NCBI RefSeq assembly: GCF_003952425.1 | Contig: NZ_CP034449.1 | Location: 1,488,001 to 1,552,000, forward strand | DNA length: 64,000 nucleotides | Direction: 5' to 3' | DNA from: Mesorhizobium sp. M2A.F.Ca.ET.046.03.2.1 | GTDB lineage: Bacteria; Pseudomonadota; Alphaproteobacteria; Rhizobiales; Rhizobiaceae | Part shown: piece after piece, positions 8,736-18,365 of the stretch | Numbering within the stretch: position 1 is the first letter of the stretch | Layout: each line of letters begins with the position of its first letter | Notes under the pieces: model-generated | The model's input: the letters and a program-made list of their open reading frames with translations, nothing else | What the model was told of the DNA's origin: nothing | Databases searched by the model: none | Made by a program: the position numbers and the translations under genes

Positions 8736-10406
8736 CTACTGCACGGTGATCTCGCTCCGTTCGCCGGCCTTGATCGTCACCGGCATTTCCTTGTCCTGGC
8801 CCTGGTCGGAGGCGTGCCGCACGACGACATAATCGCCGGCGGGAATCGTCTGCTGCCAGCTGTCGCCATAGCTCAAGCCCAGCGACTTGCGCTTGCCTTC
8901 GATATCCTTCTTCGACGAGAACACCTCGATCGAGTAAGCCCCTGGCGCCGACATGGCCAGCACGCCGGCGTCGAGCGTGACCTTGATGTCCTGGTTGTCG
9001 CCGGCCTTGATGGTGAAGGGCTGCTCGGCAATGGCAAGATCGAGCGTGGTGAGCGCGACATAGTCGTCCGGCGGCAGCCAGAACTTGCTGTCGGGACCAT
9101 AGGAGTGCTCGACGCTCTCGCGGGAACCGTCGATCTTCTTCTTAGCCTTGACGATTTCGAAGCTAATGCCGGAATTGTCGGCCTTGTCACCGCCTGCCGT
9201 ATAGAAGGCGTTGAGCACGGCGTGGCCAACGCCAACGACGACGTCCTTCTCGACCGTCTGTCCGGCAGCAAGCTGAATGGTCTCGGTTACCGTGCCGGCG
9301 CCGATCTGCACCGTCACCTTCTGCTCGCCGGCGGGGACAGTCGCCTTGGCGTCGCCATAGTGGGTGGTGCTGCCGCCCGGATAGGCGAAGTCGACACGCG
9401 CCTCGCCGCTGATCTCCGATCCCTGGCTTGCATGCGGATGGATAACCAGCGTACCGCCGTTGAGCGTGAACAGCGGCTTGTAAACCTGGCCGGCCTCTAT
9501 TTTGATCTTCTGCTCGCTTCTTGCCTCGTCATCGCGGCCGACGACTATATAGTCGCCCGGTTCGAGATTGGTTTTCAGCTCGCCGTACTCGGTCATGACC
9601 TGATCGCCCCGCGAGCCGTCCGCATTGGCCTTGTAGATTTCCCAGGCATTGCTGTTGTCGGAGATCTCGGGACCCCCCTCGGCCATGACCACGCTCGGCA
9701 TGAAATTGAATTCAGGCTTGGCGGGCTCGGGCGCTGGCGCGGGTGACGGAGCCGGCTCTGGCGCCGGCGCCGGAGCCGGAGCCGGAGCCGCCACGGTCTC
9801 GACCAGCGCGTCCTGCAGCGCCTTCTCGTCGGAGGCCTGGATGTATTTGCCGCCGGTGTTTTCGGCGAGGCAGGCGATCTGCTTGCCCTCGTCGGCGGTC
9901 AGGCCGAAGCCGACGACGTCGGCGGTGAAGTCGACGCCGCTTTCCTTGAGCTCCTTGCCGAGTGCGCAGGGATCGCCGCCGCAGGTCTCCAGCCCGTCGG
10001 TGATCAGCACCACCGTTGCCTTGTCCTCGGTGTATTTCAGCGCCTCGGCGGCCTGCTTGACCGCGGCCGTGAGCGGCGTCTTGCCCAGGAATTTCATGCT
10101 GTCGGCGGCGGCCGAAATGGCGCTGGCGGATCCGGCTTGCGGCGGCACGATCAGCTCGATGTCGTCGCAGCTGCCCTTGGTGCGGTGGCCATAGGCCATG
10201 AAGCCGATCTCATCATCGGCCGGTACCGACTGCAGCACCGTGCGCAGCGATTCGCGCGCGATCTCGAGCTTCGGCTTGCCATCGATCTGGGCCCACATCG
10301 AACCCGATGCATCGAGGATGATGATGACCTTGTTGGCGGCAAAGCCGAAACTGGTCATCGACAAAAGGAAGGCCGCCGCAGCGACGCTCCGTATCAGTCC
10401 CGCCAT
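8736..10406 (-). CDS. Secreted von Willebrand factor A domain protein
   Basis: A 556-residue exported protein. The ATG at 10406 has AGGAGA six bases upstream and begins a signal peptide ([16 protein letters not shown] ... FGFAA). The vWA domain (about 25-195) has an intact metal-site motif DASGSM and a second TDGLE element. A low-complexity Ala-Pro-Glu linker follows (about 205-230), then about 320 residues of repeating beta-rich modules, each with a G-x-Y-x-V/A pattern such as [18 protein letters not shown] and PAGDYVVVR. Related proteins are described as calcium-activated-channel-like, but no channel segment is visible. The frame runs on to 11069 antisense to the next gene; that part is not coding. 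Role unknown; periplasmic or surface binding is likely. Confidence 0.85.
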   Translation of the reverse strand: MAGLIRSVAAAAFLLSMTSFGFAANKVIIILDASGSMWAQIDGKPKLEIARESLRTVLQSVPADDEIGFMAYGHRTKGSCDDIELIVPPQAGSASAISAAADSMKFLGKTPLTAAVKQAAEALKYTEDKATVVLITDGLETCGGDPCALGKELKESGVDFTADVVGFGLTADEGKQIACLAENTGGKYIQASDEKALQDALVETVAAPAPAPAPAPEPAPSPAPAPEPAKPEFNFMPSVVMAEGGPEISDNSNAWEIYKANADGSRGDQVMTEYGELKTNLEPGDYIVVGRDDEARSEQKIKIEAGQVYKPLFTLNGGTLVIHPHASQGSEISGEARVDFAYPGGSTTHYGDAKATVPAGEQKVTVQIGAGTVTETIQLAAGQTVEKDVVVGVGHAVLNAFYTAGGDKADNSGISFEIVKAKKKIDGSRESVEHSYGPDSKFWLPPDDYVALTTLDLAIAEQPFTIKAGDNQDIKVTLDAGVLAMSAPGAYSIEVFSSKKDIEGKRKSLGLSYGDSWQQTIPAGDYVVVRHASDQGQDKEMPVTIKAGERSEITVQ

Positions 10407-10501
10407 GAAAATCTCCTGAGAGCAACCCTCGTCCGCGTTGCGAAAGCTATTTGAGGCGGGTCCTGGAAACAAGCCCGGCCGAGGGCGGAAGGCGGAGCGC
10501 T

Positions 10502-11500
10502 CTAATAAGTGGTGCGGCGCTCTTCCGATGGCGGGCGGCCAAACTGCAGCCGGTAGCTCTGCGCGAAATAGGAGTGCGAGGTGAAGCCGGTGGCGATCGC
10601 CACGTCGAGGATCGGCATGTTGGTCTGGCGCAGCAATTCGCGCGCCCGTTCGAGCCTCAGCCGCATGTAATAGCGACCGGGCGTCACGCTGAGGTGACGC
10701 AGGAAAAGGCGCTCGACCTGGCGCACCGACAGGCCCGCCGACTTGGCGAGCTGCACGGCGGACAGCGGCTCGTCGAGATGGTCGGCCATCAGCTCGACGA
10801 TGCGCCTGAGCTTCTCCGACTTGCCGGTGAGATCGCGCTCCGGTCCGACGCGCTGGCGGTCGCCGGCCGAGCGGATGCGCTCGTGCTGGAATTGATTGGC
10901 GACGCCATTGGCCAGGTTGGAGCCGAAATCGCCGCGCACAATCTCCAGCATCAGGTCGATCGAGGTGGTGCCGCCGGCGCAGGTGTAGCGCTTGCGGTCG
11001 ATCTCGAAGACATTGCCGGTGCAGTTGATGTCTGGAAAACGCTCCATGAAGCCGGCGCGGTTCTCCCAATGGATGGTGCAGCGGTAGCCGTCGAGCTGCC
11101 CGGCCTCGGCCAGGAGATAGGAGCCGACCGACAGCGCGCCGAGCGCATTGCCGCGCCGGCCCCAGCTGCGCAAAGCCGCCAGCACCTTGCTCTTGCCGGG
11201 GAATTCCGTGGTGAGCCCGACCGAGACGAACAGGATGTCGACCGGCGGCATGTCGGCGACCGAATAGTCGATCTTCAGCGGCAGGCCGTTGGAGGCCATG
11301 ACCGCATCGCCGTCGGCCGAAATCGTCGTCCAGCCATAGAAGTCGCGGCCGAGCAGGCGGTTGGCCGAGCGGAAGCAGTCGATGGCGGCGGCCAGCGAGA
11401 ACATCGAGAACTTGTCGACGAGCAGGAAGCCGAACTGACGGCCGCCCTGAACGGGATCGTTCGTGATCGGCCGTTCGACAGGAGCAGTAAGGTTCGGCAA
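10502..11500 (-). CDS. GlxA-family transcriptional regulator (DJ-1/PfpI domain plus AraC HTH)
   Basis: A 332-residue regulator. Residues about 20-190 form a class I glutamine-amidotransferase-like (DJ-1/PfpI) domain used for ligand sensing. Residues about 230-325 hold two AraC-type helix-turn-helix units, including LAKSAGLSVRQVERLF and DVAIATGFTSHSYFAQSYRLQFGRPPS. The start is TTG at 11500; the next in-frame ATG would remove the first strand of the sensor domain. It lies 14 bases after folD on the same strand. Relatives control choline, carnitine, arginine or dimethylglycine catabolism; the target here is not known. Confidence 0.88.
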   Translation of the reverse strand: MPNLTAPVERPITNDPVQGGRQFGFLLVDKFSMFSLAAAIDCFRSANRLLGRDFYGWTTISADGDAVMASNGLPLKIDYSVADMPPVDILFVSVGLTTEFPGKSKVLAALRSWGRRGNALGALSVGSYLLAEAGQLDGYRCTIHWENRAGFMERFPDINCTGNVFEIDRKRYTCAGGTTSIDLMLEIVRGDFGSNLANGVANQFQHERIRSAGDRQRVGPERDLTGKSEKLRRIVELMADHLDEPLSAVQLAKSAGLSVRQVERLFLRHLSVTPGRYYMRLRLERARELLRQTNMPILDVAIATGFTSHSYFAQSYRLQFGRPPSEERRTTY

Positions 11501-11514
11501 GGATCTGCTTTCGA

Positions 11515-12414
11515 TCAGAAGGACGGCCGCTTCAGCCCGGCCGCGAGGTAGGCGGAAGCTACAGTGTTCGCCATCAGCATGGCAATGGTCATCGGCCCGA
11601 CGCCGCCGGGCACCGGCGTGATGGCGCCGGCGACCTTGGCCGCCTCGACATAGGCGACGTCGCCGACCAGGCGGCTCTTGCCTTCACCCTTTTCGGGCGC
11701 CGGGATGCGGTTGATCCCGACATCGATCACGGTGGCACCGGGCTTCACCCAATCGCCCTTGACCATCTCGGGGCGGCCGACGGCGGCGACCAGGATGTCG
11801 GCGGTGCGTGCCAGCGCCGGCAGATCCCTGGTGCGGCTGTGGGCGATGGTCACCGTGCAGTTGGCGGCGAGCAGCAGATTGGCCATCGGCTTGCCGACGA
11901 TGTTGGAACGGCCGACGACAACGGCGTTGAGGCCGGAAAGATCCTTGCCGCGCACGCGTTCGATCAAAAGCATGGAGCCCGCCGGCGTGCAGGGCACGAA
12001 GGCCGTGTCAAGCTCGCCGGTGCCGAGCTTGCCGACATTGATGAAGTGGAAGCCGTCGACATCCTTCTCCGGCGCGATCGTCTGGATCACCTTGCCGGCG
12101 TCAATATGGCCTGGAAGCGGCAGTTGCACGAGGATGCCGTGGATCGACTTGTCGGCGTTGAGATCGCCGATGATCTTCAGCAACTGTTCCTCGCTGGTGT
12201 CGGTCGGCAGCGTATGCTGGAGCGAATGGAAGCCGCATTCCTTGGCGGTGCGCGATTTCGAAGCGACATAGACCTGGCTTGCCGGGTCTTCGCCGACGAT
12301 CACCACGGCAAGGCCAGGCTTGGTGGCTCCCTTGGCCGACAGCTCCGCGGTCAAAGCCTTGACCTTCGAAACCACATCCTCGGCGACACTCTTTCCGTCA
12401 ATCACTTCGGCCAT
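11515..12414 (-). CDS. folD: Bifunctional methylenetetrahydrofolate dehydrogenase / cyclohydrolase
   Basis: Interconverts 5,10-methylene-, methenyl- and 10-formyl-tetrahydrofolate with NADP, feeding purine and formyl-methionine synthesis. The protein has 299 residues. Signatures include [13 protein letters not shown] with the catalytic Lys, QLPLPGHID, the cofactor motif [11 protein letters not shown] and the C-terminal [15 protein letters not shown]. The ATG at 12414 has GAGGG six bases upstream; a TTG two codons earlier is also in frame. It is followed closely by the GlxA-type regulator, which may be co-transcribed. Confidence 0.96.
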   Translation of the reverse strand: MAEVIDGKSVAEDVVSKVKALTAELSAKGATKPGLAVVIVGEDPASQVYVASKSRTAKECGFHSLQHTLPTDTSEEQLLKIIGDLNADKSIHGILVQLPLPGHIDAGKVIQTIAPEKDVDGFHFINVGKLGTGELDTAFVPCTPAGSMLLIERVRGKDLSGLNAVVVGRSNIVGKPMANLLLAANCTVTIAHSRTRDLPALARTADILVAAVGRPEMVKGDWVKPGATVIDVGINRIPAPEKGEGKSRLVGDVAYVEAAKVAGAITPVPGGVGPMTIAMLMANTVASAYLAAGLKRPSF

Positions 12415-12642
12415 CACCAACCCTCAGCTTCGCTCCGAGGCCGATGCATGGCCTCATTCCTCGATCGGCATTGTCGATCCGCCAAAGCGAGATGCTTGCG
12501 GCCGAAATGCAGGGCGGCATTTTCACGAAAATTCGACAGGGCAATCCCGTCAAAGCGTCGTCTGATGCCGTAAACCCGAAACCGGCAGCTTTTATCGAAC
12601 CGCAAGCGGTCAAGAAATATGGGGTGTCAATAATATGACGCT

Positions 12643-15147
12643 TCAGAAATAGCGGTGGCGCGAGCGGCTTTCGGTCAGCTCGCGAACCGCCTCGCGGAAT
12701 TCGCGCAGGCTGGCGCGGATCTCGTCGATCTCACCCTGGTCGGACGACGACTGGCGGGCGTCGCCCGGGACTGGCGGTTGCGGATCGTAAGAGGCGGGCG
12801 ATGCCGAATAATGATCTTCGTACGGGTCGGTCCGGCCATGGGCCGGCCGATAGGAATAGCCCTGCTCATATGGCGGCTGAATATTCTGCCGCGCCGAGGT
12901 TTCAGCCCCAGGGTAGCGTTCCTCCCGGCTGGGCGCGCGCCAGGCGCTTTCGGGCGGCACAGTGTCCAAATCCGCCGTTTCAGCCGGCTCGCGGCGCACG
13001 AAATAGCGGAGCGCCGAGGCAAGCGACCCGAAAAGCCCGGGACGGACGGCGTCATCGTCCGGCATCGGTGGCGGTGTGACGGGTTGGGCCGCGGGCGGCG
13101 CGGCCATCGACACCGGTTGAGGGGCCGGAGGCGAGGCAGGCGGCGGTGTGAAAGACGCGGCTGGCGATGGCGTGAATGCCGGAGCCGGAGGCGGCGTAAA
13201 TGATTTGGCCGGAGGTGGCGTGAAAGAGGGCGCGGGATGTTCCGACGTGAAAGACGCGGCCGGCGGTCGAGCGACTGGCGGGGCCGGTGGCGGTGTAACT
13301 GGCGGCGGCGCCAGCGGAGCGGCACCGTTGAAAACGTTCCCCACCGTTGGAGCACGATCGCCGGCCCGGCGGCGCGAGCGCGTGTCGGCCGTCTCGCGCA
13401 GGCTGGCAAGGATGCCACGCAGCGCGCCGAGGCCGATACCGGCGAAGAGGCCGGCAAACAGACCGGCCAAAGCCATCACGGCGCGCGACGGACCCTTGGC
13501 TTGCAGCGGCGCATAGGCCTCCGAGATGACGCTGATATTGGCGGTGTTGATGTCCTTCTGCTCGCCGGTTTCCTTGGCGCGCAGCAGGAACTGCTCGTAG
13601 ACAGAACGCTTGGCGGCCGCCTCGCGCTCCAGCTCGCGCAGCGAGACGAGGTTGTTGTTGACGTCGCCGCTCTGCACCTTGGCCTGCGCCAAGCGCGAGG
13701 AAAGGTCCTGCTCGAGCTGGACGGAGCGCTTGAGGTCGACCTGCAGCGAGGATGCGATGCGCTGCAGCTCGGCGCTGATGCGCTCGCGCGCGCCGGCAAG
13801 CTGGGCATTCAGCGCCTCGATCTCCGGATGGCGCGGCCCGAGCTTGACCTCGGCGCGGTCGGCTTCCTGCTTCAGGGCAGCATATTGCGAGCGCAGCTCG
13901 CTCATCATGTTGGAGTTGATTTCCTCGGGCAACGTGCCGCTGAGGACCGAATTGACGTTCAGCGAGCGTGCCGAGGCGGCGCGTGCATTGAGCTCCAGCG
14001 TGCGGGCGCGGGCGACGGAAAGCTGCTCGTTGAGCTTCAGCATCTGGTCGTCGCTGATCAGGTGACCCTGCGCGTCGACGAGGTCGTGGGTCGCCCGGAA
14101 ATCCTCGACGGCGCGCTCGGCCGTCTCGACGCCCTTGCGCAATTCGTCGAGCCTGGCGGTGAGCTCGTCATTGGCGCGGCCCGCGGTGCTCGACTGGATC
14201 TCACTGGATATCTGCTTGAAGGCCTTGACCATGGTGTTGGCGATCAGGGCGGATTTCTCGGCGTTCTGCGTCGTGGCGCTGACCGAGACCACGAAGGTCT
14301 TGCCGCCACGTTCGACGTCGAGGCTGTCATACAGTTTGCCGACCGCCAGCGAGCGCTTGCGCGCTTCGTCCGCGGCACCCGCATCCTGCCGCGACAGGAT
14401 CGAGCGGAGTGTTGACATCAGGCCGAAGCCGCCACTGCCCTGGCCGTTGAACTCAGGATCGTTGGTAAGGTTGAGATCGGTGACGACCTTGTTGAGAACG
14501 GTGCCCGATGTCAGGATTCGGACCTGGTTCTCGACGATCGCAAGCGTCGCATCCGAGGCGACCACGTTCTGCGTCAGGTCGCGGTCGGTGAGCTTGAGGT
14601 CGCGCGGGTCGACGATGACGTCGGTGGTGGCCTCATATTTCTTCGGCGTCGACAAGGCGATGGCGACGCCGAGCGCGGCGCCCAGGACGGTCGTCGACAG
14701 GATCAGCGCCTTGGATCGCGTGATGCCGTGCACGACCTGCATCGGGTCGATCAGCGGCTTCCATTCCTCGGAAACGTCGCCGGCGGATGGCCGGCTCGAC
14801 TGAGGTTCGGGAGCGGCTTGCGACTGCTGGCTCTCCGCCGGGGCTTCATAGAACGGCCCGGACGACGCAGGCCGACTTCTTGCGCGCCAGTCATGTTCGG
14901 TCTCGACCGGCTGGGATTCCGCTTGTCCCTGATCGCGGCCAAATTCGCCGGTTTCATTGGACTGCGGATTCAACTTCCCTTCGCGTTCGGAACGTGCGGC
15001 GCGATGGCGCGCCGCGGCGTCCTCGCGCCAGGAGGAGTTGGCCCGGTCGCCGATCGAAACCGTGTTGTCGTCGCCACGCATGGCTTGGCCGAGCGCGAGC
15101 AGGGAACGCTCGCGCCTCCAGTCATCACGGTTATCCCTGTCGACCAT
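12643..15147 (-). CDS. Exopolysaccharide co-polymerase (Wzz/GumC/ExoP-like) without kinase domain
   Basis: An 834-residue inner-membrane protein that probably sets polysaccharide chain length and links polymerisation to export. A charged, disordered N-terminal region of about 125 residues precedes a first membrane segment (about 142-165). The periplasmic part is long and coiled-coil-rich (about 170-545) and has the GPRHPEIEALNAQLAGARERI element typical of GumC/ExoP. A second membrane segment follows at about 552-575. ExoP would next carry a tyrosine kinase; here there is instead a Pro-rich region with repeated FTPPPA-like units (about 595-690) and an acidic/charged tail. No Walker motif is visible. 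The ATG at 15147 is preferred over a TTG at 15195. Confidence 0.85.
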   Translation of the reverse strand: MVDRDNRDDWRRERSLLALGQAMRGDDNTVSIGDRANSSWREDAAARHRAARSEREGKLNPQSNETGEFGRDQGQAESQPVETEHDWRARSRPASSGPFYEAPAESQQSQAAPEPQSSRPSAGDVSEEWKPLIDPMQVVHGITRSKALILSTTVLGAALGVAIALSTPKKYEATTDVIVDPRDLKLTDRDLTQNVVASDATLAIVENQVRILTSGTVLNKVVTDLNLTNDPEFNGQGSGGFGLMSTLRSILSRQDAGAADEARKRSLAVGKLYDSLDVERGGKTFVVSVSATTQNAEKSALIANTMVKAFKQISSEIQSSTAGRANDELTARLDELRKGVETAERAVEDFRATHDLVDAQGHLISDDQMLKLNEQLSVARARTLELNARAASARSLNVNSVLSGTLPEEINSNMMSELRSQYAALKQEADRAEVKLGPRHPEIEALNAQLAGARERISAELQRIASSLQVDLKRSVQLEQDLSSRLAQAKVQSGDVNNNLVSLRELEREAAAKRSVYEQFLLRAKETGEQKDINTANISVISEAYAPLQAKGPSRAVMALAGLFAGLFAGIGLGALRGILASLRETADTRSRRRAGDRAPTVGNVFNGAAPLAPPPVTPPPAPPVARPPAASFTSEHPAPSFTPPPAKSFTPPPAPAFTPSPAASFTPPPASPPAPQPVSMAAPPAAQPVTPPPMPDDDAVRPGLFGSLASALRYFVRREPAETADLDTVPPESAWRAPSREERYPGAETSARQNIQPPYEQGYSYRPAHGRTDPYEDHYSASPASYDPQPPVPGDARQSSSDQGEIDEIRASLREFREAVRELTESRSRHRYF

Positions 15148-15348
15148 TATCCTGGAACTTGCTCTCTGGCGGCTTGGGCGCGGCGGATGGGCCAATCGTT
15201 AAGCCACGCTAAACGGGCATAGGAAACAAAGGGTTAATTTTGCGTCCGCACTCCCACGGTTTCTCGCCTTGCTCGCGGCATTCCGGCGCCGCCAGCACAG
15301 GCGCCAGAACGCCGCGTTAAACTTTCCAGCCTATCTATCGCCCCGGAT

Positions 15349-16644
15349 ATGACCCAGGCCAGCGACATGCCGCAAAGGCGGAGCTTCGCGCGGATCGGCC
15401 ACTTCGTGGCCACCCGCCGGAAACTGGTATTCGACTATCTCTCGGCCATCAGCGGCGCCGGCGGCCGGCTGGTGTTCTCGCTTGCCTATTTCGTCGCCTT
15501 GGCCAACACGCTTTCGATCGCCGAATTCGGCATGTTCGCGACAGCCTCGGCCGCCGGCATCATGCTGTCACGCATCCTCGCCTTCGGCTTCATCTCGGCG
15601 CTCTACCGCACCGCCACGATCCGCCCCAACCTGATCGGCACATTCACCGCCGGTTTCCTGCTTCTCGGCGTCCTCTCGCTGCCATTCCTCGCCGCCGCCT
15701 CCTACATCGTCTACCTGATCTTCTTTGCCGACACCGTGCCGCTGACGGCCTTTGCGGCGATCGTCTTCGCCGAGGCGCTGTTGTGGCGGCCGGTCGAGGT
15801 GGCCCTGATCGTCAACAACGGGCTCGGCAAGTTCGGGCGGGCGGCGGTGCTCGCCATTCTGGCGACAGCGCTTCGGGCAGTCGGCGCCATCCTGTTCATG
15901 CTAGCCGCGCAGCATACGATCGGCGTCTGGTCGCTGTTCTACATCGGCGCCAATGCCGCTTCGCTGATCGTCGCCTTCGCCTTCTTCTATCCGGGCCAGC
16001 GGCTGAGGCTGCGCGCCGAGCTGTATTTCCGGCGGCTCGCCGATTCCATCTATGTCGCCGGATCCGAAGTGCTGTTCTACCTGCAGATGGAGTTCGACAA
16101 GCTGCTGGTGCTGTCGATCGGCGGGCCGCATCTGGCCGGCATCTACGCCATCATCATGCGGCTGGTCGATCTCACCGCGATCCCGATCCGCACTTTCTCG
16201 ATGATGCTGGTGCAGCGCATGATGCGGGCGCCGGAGCTGCTGTCGCGGCTGGCGGTGAAGAGCGGCATCGAGTGCGGCGTGTTCCTGGTCTCGACGCTGG
16301 CGCTGGCGTCGCTCGGCATCGTGCTGCACTTCTTCCCCAACGCGCTCGGCAGGAATGTCGCCGAGGCAGCGCCGCTGGTGGCGCTCGCCGTCTGCGTGCC
16401 GGGACTGCGCAACCTTGTCGAATACCAGGCCGAGCTTCTGTTCGCGCGTGGCCAGACGGCGGTCAGGGCAATCAATCTTGGCCTGCTCGCCGGATTCAAG
16501 GCGGTTCTGCTCACCTATGTGCTGACGACCATCCCCGACACGGCCAATCTGGTCCTGTCGCTCAACATCGTCTTCCTGCTGCTTTATCTTGCCTCGACAT
16601 TGTTGACCTATTCGGCGATGCGCCGGCCGGCCAAAGCCATCTGA
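15349..16644 (+). CDS. Polysaccharide flippase / lipopolysaccharide biosynthesis membrane protein (Wzx-like)
   Basis: A 431-residue polytopic membrane protein with about 12 hydrophobic segments, of the MOP/Wzx type. It probably moves lipid-linked oligosaccharide units across the inner membrane. It begins with a basic cytoplasmic stretch (QRRSFARIGHFVATRRK) and the first membrane helices read FSLAYFVALANTLSIAEFG, typical of the family. It is divergent from the co-polymerase gene and convergent, with a 3-base gap, with the transferase at 16648. The ribosome-binding site is weak; ATG 15367 is another possible start. Confidence 0.8.
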   Translation: MTQASDMPQRRSFARIGHFVATRRKLVFDYLSAISGAGGRLVFSLAYFVALANTLSIAEFGMFATASAAGIMLSRILAFGFISALYRTATIRPNLIGTFTAGFLLLGVLSLPFLAAASYIVYLIFFADTVPLTAFAAIVFAEALLWRPVEVALIVNNGLGKFGRAAVLAILATALRAVGAILFMLAAQHTIGVWSLFYIGANAASLIVAFAFFYPGQRLRLRAELYFRRLADSIYVAGSEVLFYLQMEFDKLLVLSIGGPHLAGIYAIIMRLVDLTAIPIRTFSMMLVQRMMRAPELLSRLAVKSGIECGVFLVSTLALASLGIVLHFFPNALGRNVAEAAPLVALAVCVPGLRNLVEYQAELLFARGQTAVRAINLGLLAGFKAVLLTYVLTTIPDTANLVLSLNIVFLLLYLASTLLTYSAMRRPAKAI

Positions 16645-16647
16645 GCC

Positions 16648-17574
16648 TTACGCAGCAAGCCCGATCAGGCGGCGGATGCGGCCGATGTCGGTACCGATGA
16701 AGGACTGCATGCCGATCGCCACCTGTTCCGGCGCCATGGTGTCGACGAAGCGGCGGAACTGGTCATCCGAGAGCGGCGCGCCGTTCCAGTGGACGCGGCA
16801 GAACTCCTCCGAGCCGTGGAAATGGCCGGCACCGTCGAGCACATCGTCGACGTAGCGGCCATAGATCATGCATTCGGAGAATTTTCGCGCCGAACCGACC
16901 ACGCTGACCCATTCGCGGCCATGCACCTTCTCGATGCGCTCGCACATCGCGTTGACCGTCTCGCGGCGCCAGGCGATCAGCGTCGAGATGTAGTCGTGGC
17001 ACGATGGATTGGCGGGATCGATGCCGAGTGCTGTGCCCGCATTGCGCGACCAGATGCGATGCTGGTCATGGCCGTCGTTCGATAGCATGCCGTCGCGGCG
17101 GAACAGCCGCACCTTGCCGTCGCGCCAGAAGGCGTTCGCGTCGAAGGGTTTCAGGAAGGCGACATCGGAATCGCAGAAGACGAGCACGTCTTCCTTGGCG
17201 TGGCCGGCAATGGCGATGCGGCGCAGCTGCTGCACATGCCAGCCGCGCAGCGGCTGTGTTTTCAGGCTCAGCCAGATGCGGCGGCGGAAACCGCTCAGCG
17301 GATCGTCAAACGCGCGCAGCCAGCGCGGCAACAGGTCCCGCTCGTCGACAACGCTGCGGCGGCCGGATTCCAGCTGGCGAAACAACGCGACGTCGCGATG
17401 TTCGGTCAGGATGTAATGATGCGCCATGCCGGCGACGTGGCGGTCGATGGTTTCGCACAAAAGCCGGCAGCGTTCGAAATCGGGGGCGTAGCTTGCCGTG
17501 ACGATCGCGGCCAGGGGTACGCGCGGCAGCGGTTCGATTGCGGTAGACGTATCCGGCACGAAGCGGCTGTTCAC
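16648..17574 (-). CDS. Putative glycosyltransferase of the surface polysaccharide cluster (DUF6492-like)
   Basis: A 308-residue cytoplasmic protein. It starts with GTG at 17574, which overlaps the wecG stop codon as GTGA; the open frame continues upstream to 17826 but inside wecG. The sequence has a GT-A-like beginning (VPLAAIVTASYAPDFERCRLL), a DxD-like motif in VFCDSDVAFLKPFD (about residue 140), and WRRETVNAM further on. This fits a nucleotide-sugar transferase; the family resembles DUF6492, a match made from memory. Together with wecG and the upstream transferase it forms a translationally coupled three-gene operon on the minus strand. Confidence 0.7.
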   Translation of the reverse strand: MNSRFVPDTSTAIEPLPRVPLAAIVTASYAPDFERCRLLCETIDRHVAGMAHHYILTEHRDVALFRQLESGRRSVVDERDLLPRWLRAFDDPLSGFRRRIWLSLKTQPLRGWHVQQLRRIAIAGHAKEDVLVFCDSDVAFLKPFDANAFWRDGKVRLFRRDGMLSNDGHDQHRIWSRNAGTALGIDPANPSCHDYISTLIAWRRETVNAMCERIEKVHGREWVSVVGSARKFSECMIYGRYVDDVLDGAGHFHGSEEFCRVHWNGAPLSDDQFRRFVDTMAPEQVAIGMQSFIGTDIGRIRRLIGLAA

Positions 17575-18365
17575 CGGCGTGCCCCCAGCGGTCGTGGCCC
17601 GAGCGACAGCTTCTGCTTGACGACACGCCACAGGAAGAGCGGATTGCCGACGATGTAGCGCCGCCACAGGCGGCCGGGTTCGATCCACAGGCGGAACAGC
17701 CATTCCAGCCGCAGGCAGCGCAGCCATAACGGCGCGCGCGGCACCGAGCCGCTCATGAAATCGAGCAGCGCGCCGACGGCGACCGGCAGCGTGCAATGGC
17801 GACTGTCGATATGGCGCTCGATCCACAATTCCTGGCGCGGCACGCCCATCGCCACAAGCAGCACGTCCGGCCGCAGCCTGGCGATGCGCTCGAGGATCGC
17901 CGGCTCCTCAGCGGCAGAGAAGAAGCCGTCATGGATGACGACGAAATTGTGCTGCATGGCGAGCGTCGACAGCTTCGCGCATGCAGCTTCGGCATTGGCG
18001 CGCGTCGTGCCGAGCAGCGCCACCGTCAGCGGGTGCGACGCGGCCTGCAGGAAAGCCGGAATGAAATCGGTGCCGTTGAGATTGCTGGGAAAAGGGGCGC
18101 CGTAAAGCAGCTTGGCCGCCATGTCGACGCCGACGCCATCGGGAAGGATAAGGAAGTTTTCCAGCGCCTCGGCAAAGACCGGGTCGGTGCAGGTCAGGTT
18201 GGCGTTGTGGGCGTTGAGGAAGCTCACCTTGGTGAAGCGGCGCTCGTCGATCAGCCTGGTGAGCAAGGCGATGGCCTCGTCCCAGCGTATGGCCAGCACC
18301 GGAATGCCCAGGATGGTCTTGAGCGTATCGAAGCCGAAGGCGGCGCGCGCGGTGTGCATGTTCAT
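17571..18365 (-). CDS. wecG: WecG/TagA/CpsF-family glycosyltransferase
   Basis: A 264-residue transferase of family GT26 that moves an N-acetyl-mannosaminuronic acid-type or related sugar onto a lipid-linked acceptor. Hallmarks are NLTCTDPVFAEALE, LPDGVGVDMAAKLLYG, and VAMGVPRQELWIERH. The ATG at 18365 has AGGAGGTC five bases upstream. Four-base overlaps at both ends (ATGA with the upstream transferase, GTGA with the downstream one) show tight translational coupling. The exact sugar is not predictable. Confidence 0.88.
   Translation of the reverse strand: MNMHTARAAFGFDTLKTILGIPVLAIRWDEAIALLTRLIDERRFTKVSFLNAHNANLTCTDPVFAEALENFLILPDGVGVDMAAKLLYGAPFPSNLNGTDFIPAFLQAASHPLTVALLGTTRANAEAACAKLSTLAMQHNFVVIHDGFFSAAEEPAILERIARLRPDVLLVAMGVPRQELWIERHIDSRHCTLPVAVGALLDFMSGSVPRAPLWLRCLRLEWLFRLWIEPGRLWRRYIVGNPLFLWRVVKQKLSLGPRPLGARR

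Noticed and set aside
10407..11069. Upstream extension of the vWA gene frame
   Set aside because: Arg/Pro-rich, without a ribosome site, overlapping the GlxA-type regulator on the same strand; a clear signal peptide with AGGAGA begins at 10406.
13237..14415. A 392-codon frame antisense to the polysaccharide co-polymerase
   Set aside because: No domain features and no start signal; the minus-strand gene has membrane segments and family motifs throughout.
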